Shown: piece by piece, positions 12,335-15,317 of the stretch
Position numbering within the stretch: the stretch's first letter is position 1
How the letters are laid out: each line of letters opens with the position of its first letter
DNA from: Candidatus Acetothermia bacterium
GTDB taxonomy: Bacteria > Bipolaricaulota > Bipolaricaulia > RBG-16-55-9 > DRXL01
Direction of reading: 5' to 3'
Assembly: GCA_028275205.1 (NCBI GenBank)
Contig: JAPWVB010000021.1
Location: 1-15,317 of the forward strand
Length of the DNA: 15,317 nt
The notes under the pieces: generated by a model
What the model was told of the DNA's origin: nothing
Databases searched by the model: none
What the model saw: the letters and a program-made list of their open reading frames with translations, nothing else
Made by a program: the position numbers and the translations under genes

Positions 12335-13501
12335 CTAGCGGCACTCCGTGGCATCCAACTCCGGTTTGGATTTGTAGACACAACGATCTATCTCTTCGCC
12401 GTAGGCGTCCCGAAGCCTTGCCGCATCAGCGCGGTCATCCCAGACCTCAGCGCCCTCTGAGTCTACTCCAGCATAACGATCATAGAGATCAATCTCGGCT
12501 TGGCCACACGGAGTGTTCGTCCTTCCCAGCACCGCCGGTCCGGAGTGCACTCGGACCCTGCCGCCCGCGGGCACCACACACCCTTGCGGGAATACGAAGA
12601 CTTGAGCGATCCGCTCGTCGTCCTCGGCGGTGCTGCTGACCACCTGCCAGCCGGAGAGATCAACCTCGCGACGACCTCGATTGACAAGAGTCACGACTTC
12701 GTCGTCACCCCGGTAACGAATAGAATCAATCACCACATGAGGGCGCTCTAAGCTTGCAATATCCATACGGAAAGCTACCGTGACGATGGGGCCGCTGGGA
12801 CGATCCAAGGGACCAAGCCAACTTCCCCCGCTGTTCCCATTGCTGTCATTGAGCCCCCAGCCACTCCACGGGAAGGCATAGAGATAGCCGACGGTCACCG
12901 TGAGCTCAGGATTGATAGGCTTGCTTCTCAGAGCCCCTTTAGACCACTTGATCTTGAGCTGCTCCAGGGGAATGGGAAGGGAGAGGCTGAGATAGGGCTG
13001 CACCACCCAATAGCCGCGGGCAAATTGGCCAGTGGCTTGGACGAGCTCGCTCAGGGCCTCATCGAAATTCGCTGGCTCTCGATGGAATCGCTCTATATCG
13101 AGGAAAGCCCCGCCGATGCCTATCAACGAACCGAGGGAGATTTGCCCGAGAGTCGGGCTGCTCTGGGCGAGTTCTGCGAGCACTCCGCCATAAAGAAAGA
13201 CAAACTCTACGTCCGCCTGATCGTTGTGGTCAAGTGTGGGGAGCGCGAACGCCGCTTGACCTCCCAACCCTAGTCGCAGAGCAATATCTTTCACGCTGAA
13301 GCTTGTGCGCACCCCAAACGAGAGGAAGTGCTCACTGATGCCGGGATAGTTATGCTGCTGCAAGAGAGCATTTAAGTCCGACAGAGGGAGAGAGAGCCAT
13401 CCAACAGAAGTATCTACGGTGCTGGTCACTTGAGCCTGCGTCGTGCTGGGGAGAATGCCGATGAGCAAGACGACCGTTAAGGCGATCCACGAAGCCCTCA
13501 T
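12335..13501 (-). CDS. Secreted beta-rich protein with C-terminal lamin-tail domain
   Basis: A 388-aa exported protein. Residues 1-23 are a signal peptide with a TQA-Q cleavage site. Residues 25-250 alternate hydrophobic and polar strands ending in aromatic or Phe-rich positions (LSFGVRTSFSV, QPYLSLSLPIP, LTVTVGYLYAFPW, GPIVTVAFRMDI), suggestive of an outer-membrane beta-barrel or surface beta-sandwich. Residues about 255-377 fit a lamin-tail (LTD) domain: VIDSIRYRGDDEVVTLVN, VDLSGWQVVSS, FVFPQGCVVPAGGRVRVHSG. Four cysteines (C308, C332, C374, C387), all in the C-terminal part, could form two disulfides. Function unknown; LTD domains are often on surface or secreted proteins. It has a clear promoter and ribosome site (GAGGTGA, 6 nt before ATG) and is probably monocistronic. 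Confidence 0.82.
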   Translation of the reverse strand: MRASWIALTVVLLIGILPSTTQAQVTSTVDTSVGWLSLPLSDLNALLQQHNYPGISEHFLSFGVRTSFSVKDIALRLGLGGQAAFALPTLDHNDQADVEFVFLYGGVLAELAQSSPTLGQISLGSLIGIGGAFLDIERFHREPANFDEALSELVQATGQFARGYWVVQPYLSLSLPIPLEQLKIKWSKGALRSKPINPELTVTVGYLYAFPWSGWGLNDSNGNSGGSWLGPLDRPSGPIVTVAFRMDIASLERPHVVIDSIRYRGDDEVVTLVNRGRREVDLSGWQVVSSTAEDDERIAQVFVFPQGCVVPAGGRVRVHSGPAVLGRTNTPCGQAEIDLYDRYAGVDSEGAEVWDDRADAARLRDAYGEEIDRCVYKSKPELDATECR

Positions 13502-13528
13502 GAAGAATCACCTCACTTCACCAATTCA

Positions 13529-13558
13529 ATTATAGGGTGCTTGGGGAGAGAAAGTCAA
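13529..13558 (-). promoter_or_regulatory. Sigma70-type promoter of the lamin-tail protein gene
   Basis: On the - strand TTGACT (13558-13553) and TATAAT (13534-13529) are separated by 18 bp and lie 28 nt before the ATG at 13501. It is the best promoter match in the window. It starts only 7 bp after the ftsH stop, so the gene need not depend on read-through from ftsH. Confidence 0.8.
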
Positions 13559-13564
13559 CTGACA

Positions 13565-15316
13565 TTATACAGGTTGCGGGGCGGGAGGCGGAGACGGGAG
13601 CACCAGCGAATCCTTCAGTAACGCATCGAGCTGCTCCCCCTCAAGCACTTCGACTTCTAAGAGACGCTTGGCGAGCTTGTGCAGCGCCGCAAGATTGCGC
13701 TGGAGCAGCTCTTTTGCCCGCCGATAGCACGACTCGATGATATTCTTGATCTCCTCGTCTACCAGCGCCGACATCTTCTCGCTGTGCTCGCGGTTGAGCA
13801 CCAAGTCGACCCCCAAGAAGACGTTGCCGTTCTCTTGCCCAAGATTGATGGGGCCGACCCGCTCGCTCATGCCGTAGCTGACCACCATGCGCTTGGCGAT
13901 CTCCGTAGCTTTCTTGAGATCGTCATAAGCACCCGTGGAGATCTCGCCAAAGACGAGCTCTTCGGCGGCTCGCCCGCCCAGAATCCCCGTCATGCGATCG
14001 AGCAACTCTTCCTTGGTGAAGAGATACTTATCGTTGAGCGGGAGCTGGAGCGTATACCCCAACGCCTCCCCGCGCGGGACTATAGAGATTCTGTGGACGG
14101 GATCGGCTTTCGGAAGGAGCTTCCCCAGCAGGGCGTGGCCTGCTTCATGATAAGCAATCTTCACCTTCTCTTCCTCGCTGAGTAAGCGCCCCTTGCGCTC
14201 GATCCCCGCGATGACCCTGTCAATCGCGTCCTCGAAGTCCTTCATATCTATAAACTCTTTGTTGCGCCGTGCGGCCAGGAGCGCCGCCTCGTTGCAGAGA
14301 TTCTCTAAGTCAGCTCCCACAAACCCCGGGGTGCGCCGCGCCAGCACCCTCAGATCGACATCGGGGGCGAGCTTCTTGTTGCGCACGTGCACTTTCAAGA
14401 TCGCTTCGCGGCCCTTGGAGTCCGGCGGCGGAACGGTGATCTTGCGGTCGAACCGCCCTGGGCGCAACAGCGCGGGGTCTAAGATGTCTGGGCGGTTTGT
14501 GGCCGCCAAGATAATCACGTGCTCGTTCTTTTCGAAGCCGTCCATCTCCGACAGCAACTGATTGAGCGTTTGTTCTCGCTCGTCGTGGCCGCCGCCGATC
14601 CCCGCACCGCGCTTGCGCCCCACGGCATCAATCTCGTCAATGAAGATGATCACGCCGCGCTTGCCCTTCGCTTCCTCCTTAGCCCTTCGGAACAGATCGC
14701 GCACCCGGGCCGCGCCCACCCCAACGAACATCTCCACGAAGTCTGACCCGGAGATCGAGAAGAACGGCACGTCGGCTTCTCCGGCGATCGCACGGGCCAA
14801 GAGCGTCTTGCCCGTCCCCGGCGGACCCACTAAGAGCACCCCCTTGGGGATCTGCGCCCCGATGCGCGTGAATTTTTGCGGGTCTTTGAGATAATCTACA
14901 ATCTCTTGGACTTCTTCCTTGACCTCGTCAATGCCCGCCACATCATCGAACGTGACGCGGGAGTACTCCTTCGTGACTAATTTGGCTTGGCTGCGCCCGA
15001 AGTTGAGGGCACTGGAGCCCTCCCCTTGCATCCGGCGCATCATCCCGTACCACAATACCAAGATGAAAAAGAACGGCAGAAGCGAGACTAACACGGAGAA
15101 GATCCACGAAGAATCCCCGGAGCTTTCGAAGCTGACCGCGACATTTCCCTTGATGAGCGCCTCTAGGAGAGAGTCAGTGAGGACGGCTTCGGTACGGAAG
15201 CGTTCTGCCTTTCCCAAGATCTGTCGCATCAGGGCACTGATCTCTTCAGCCTTCTGCTTGCGAGTTTGGGTGAGGGCAGTGAGGGAACGCTCAAGGTCGC
15301 CGGCTCGAATGGCCAA
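13565..15316 (-). CDS. ftsH: FtsH ATP-dependent zinc metalloprotease (5' partial)
   Basis: Membrane-bound AAA+ protease that degrades damaged membrane proteins and short-lived regulators. At least 583 residues are seen; the frame is open to the window edge, so the first residue (TTG, here read as position 1) is internal and the first membrane helix lies outside. Second membrane helix about 72-90; Walker A GPPGTGKT (164-171); pore loop FVGV (197-200); Walker B IIFIDEID (223-230); arginine-finger region from TNRPDILDPALL to RPGRFDR (273-291); zinc motif H390-E-A-G-H394, with D466 (TGAYDDL) as the expected third ligand. The visible periplasmic part, 1-70, is unusually charged and helical (RKQKAEEISALMRQILGKAE) compared with common FtsH. 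The C-terminus ends in a Pro-rich tail. Confidence 0.95.
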   Translation of the reverse strand: MAIRAGDLERSLTALTQTRKQKAEEISALMRQILGKAERFRTEAVLTDSLLEALIKGNVAVSFESSGDSSWIFSVLVSLLPFFFILVLWYGMMRRMQGEGSSALNFGRSQAKLVTKEYSRVTFDDVAGIDEVKEEVQEIVDYLKDPQKFTRIGAQIPKGVLLVGPPGTGKTLLARAIAGEADVPFFSISGSDFVEMFVGVGAARVRDLFRRAKEEAKGKRGVIIFIDEIDAVGRKRGAGIGGGHDEREQTLNQLLSEMDGFEKNEHVIILAATNRPDILDPALLRPGRFDRKITVPPPDSKGREAILKVHVRNKKLAPDVDLRVLARRTPGFVGADLENLCNEAALLAARRNKEFIDMKDFEDAIDRVIAGIERKGRLLSEEEKVKIAYHEAGHALLGKLLPKADPVHRISIVPRGEALGYTLQLPLNDKYLFTKEELLDRMTGILGGRAAEELVFGEISTGAYDDLKKATEIAKRMVVSYGMSERVGPINLGQENGNVFLGVDLVLNREHSEKMSALVDEEIKNIIESCYRRAKELLQRNLAALHKLAKRLLEVEVLEGEQLDALLKDSLVLPSPPPAPQPV

Positions 15317-15317
15317 G

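Overview
The window reads as a piece of a bacterial chromosome at roughly 55-60% GC. The likely source is a deep-branching, uncultivated-type bacterium with a two-membrane envelope: it has the non-mevalonate isoprenoid pathway, Rnf/Nqr-type ion pumping, a split cytochrome b6/subunit IV, a membrane-tethered multihaem cytochrome c and a secreted beta-rich protein. A thermophilic candidate phylum such as Bipolaricaulota/Acetothermia is a guess from gene style only, not shown here.

Bases 3-7097 (+ strand) form one tightly packed respiratory operon: cytochrome b6 (5' end outside the window), then rnfC, rnfD/nqrB, rnfG, rnfE, rnfA/nqrE, a chimeric rnfB/nqrF, and finally a fusion of a [2Fe-2S] ferredoxin to cytochrome bc/b6f subunit IV. 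A complete set of Rnf/Nqr membrane subunits thus sits between the two halves of a cytochrome b. The two most unusual proteins carry 2Fe-2S domains that should face the cytoplasm. The FAD/NAD(P)H module of NqrF and the 4Fe-4S ferredoxin repeats of RnfB are both missing, and the glycine-rich flavin/NADH loop of RnfC is altered. I infer a combined Rnf/Nqr-cytochrome b machine that exchanges electrons between a ferredoxin-like pool and the quinone pool while moving ions. This is the best candidate for an undescribed system in the window.

Bases 7081-9480 (- strand) are an iron-sulfur assembly operon: an IscR-like Rrf2 regulator, an Mrp/ApbC P-loop scaffold, a SufT-like MIP18 protein and an unrecognised cysteine-rich protein. 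Its last gene converges on the respiratory operon and overlaps its last codons.

Bases 9543-12236 (- strand) hold the wreck of a vapBC-like toxin-antitoxin pair, then dxr (isoprenoid synthesis), then a membrane-anchored tetrahaem cytochrome c that overlaps dxr by 4 nt. The remaining - strand genes are a secreted lamin-tail-domain protein with its own strong promoter (12335-13501) and ftsH, cut off by the window end.

Four places (5241-5321, 5958-6028, 11463-11544, 11992-12068) carry compact runs of perfect hairpins with 2-4 nt loops. Two share an identical 18-bp hairpin. One lies in frame inside dxr, one interrupts the vapC remnant, and two flank the rnfB/nqrF chimera. They look like a family of small dispersed hairpin elements.
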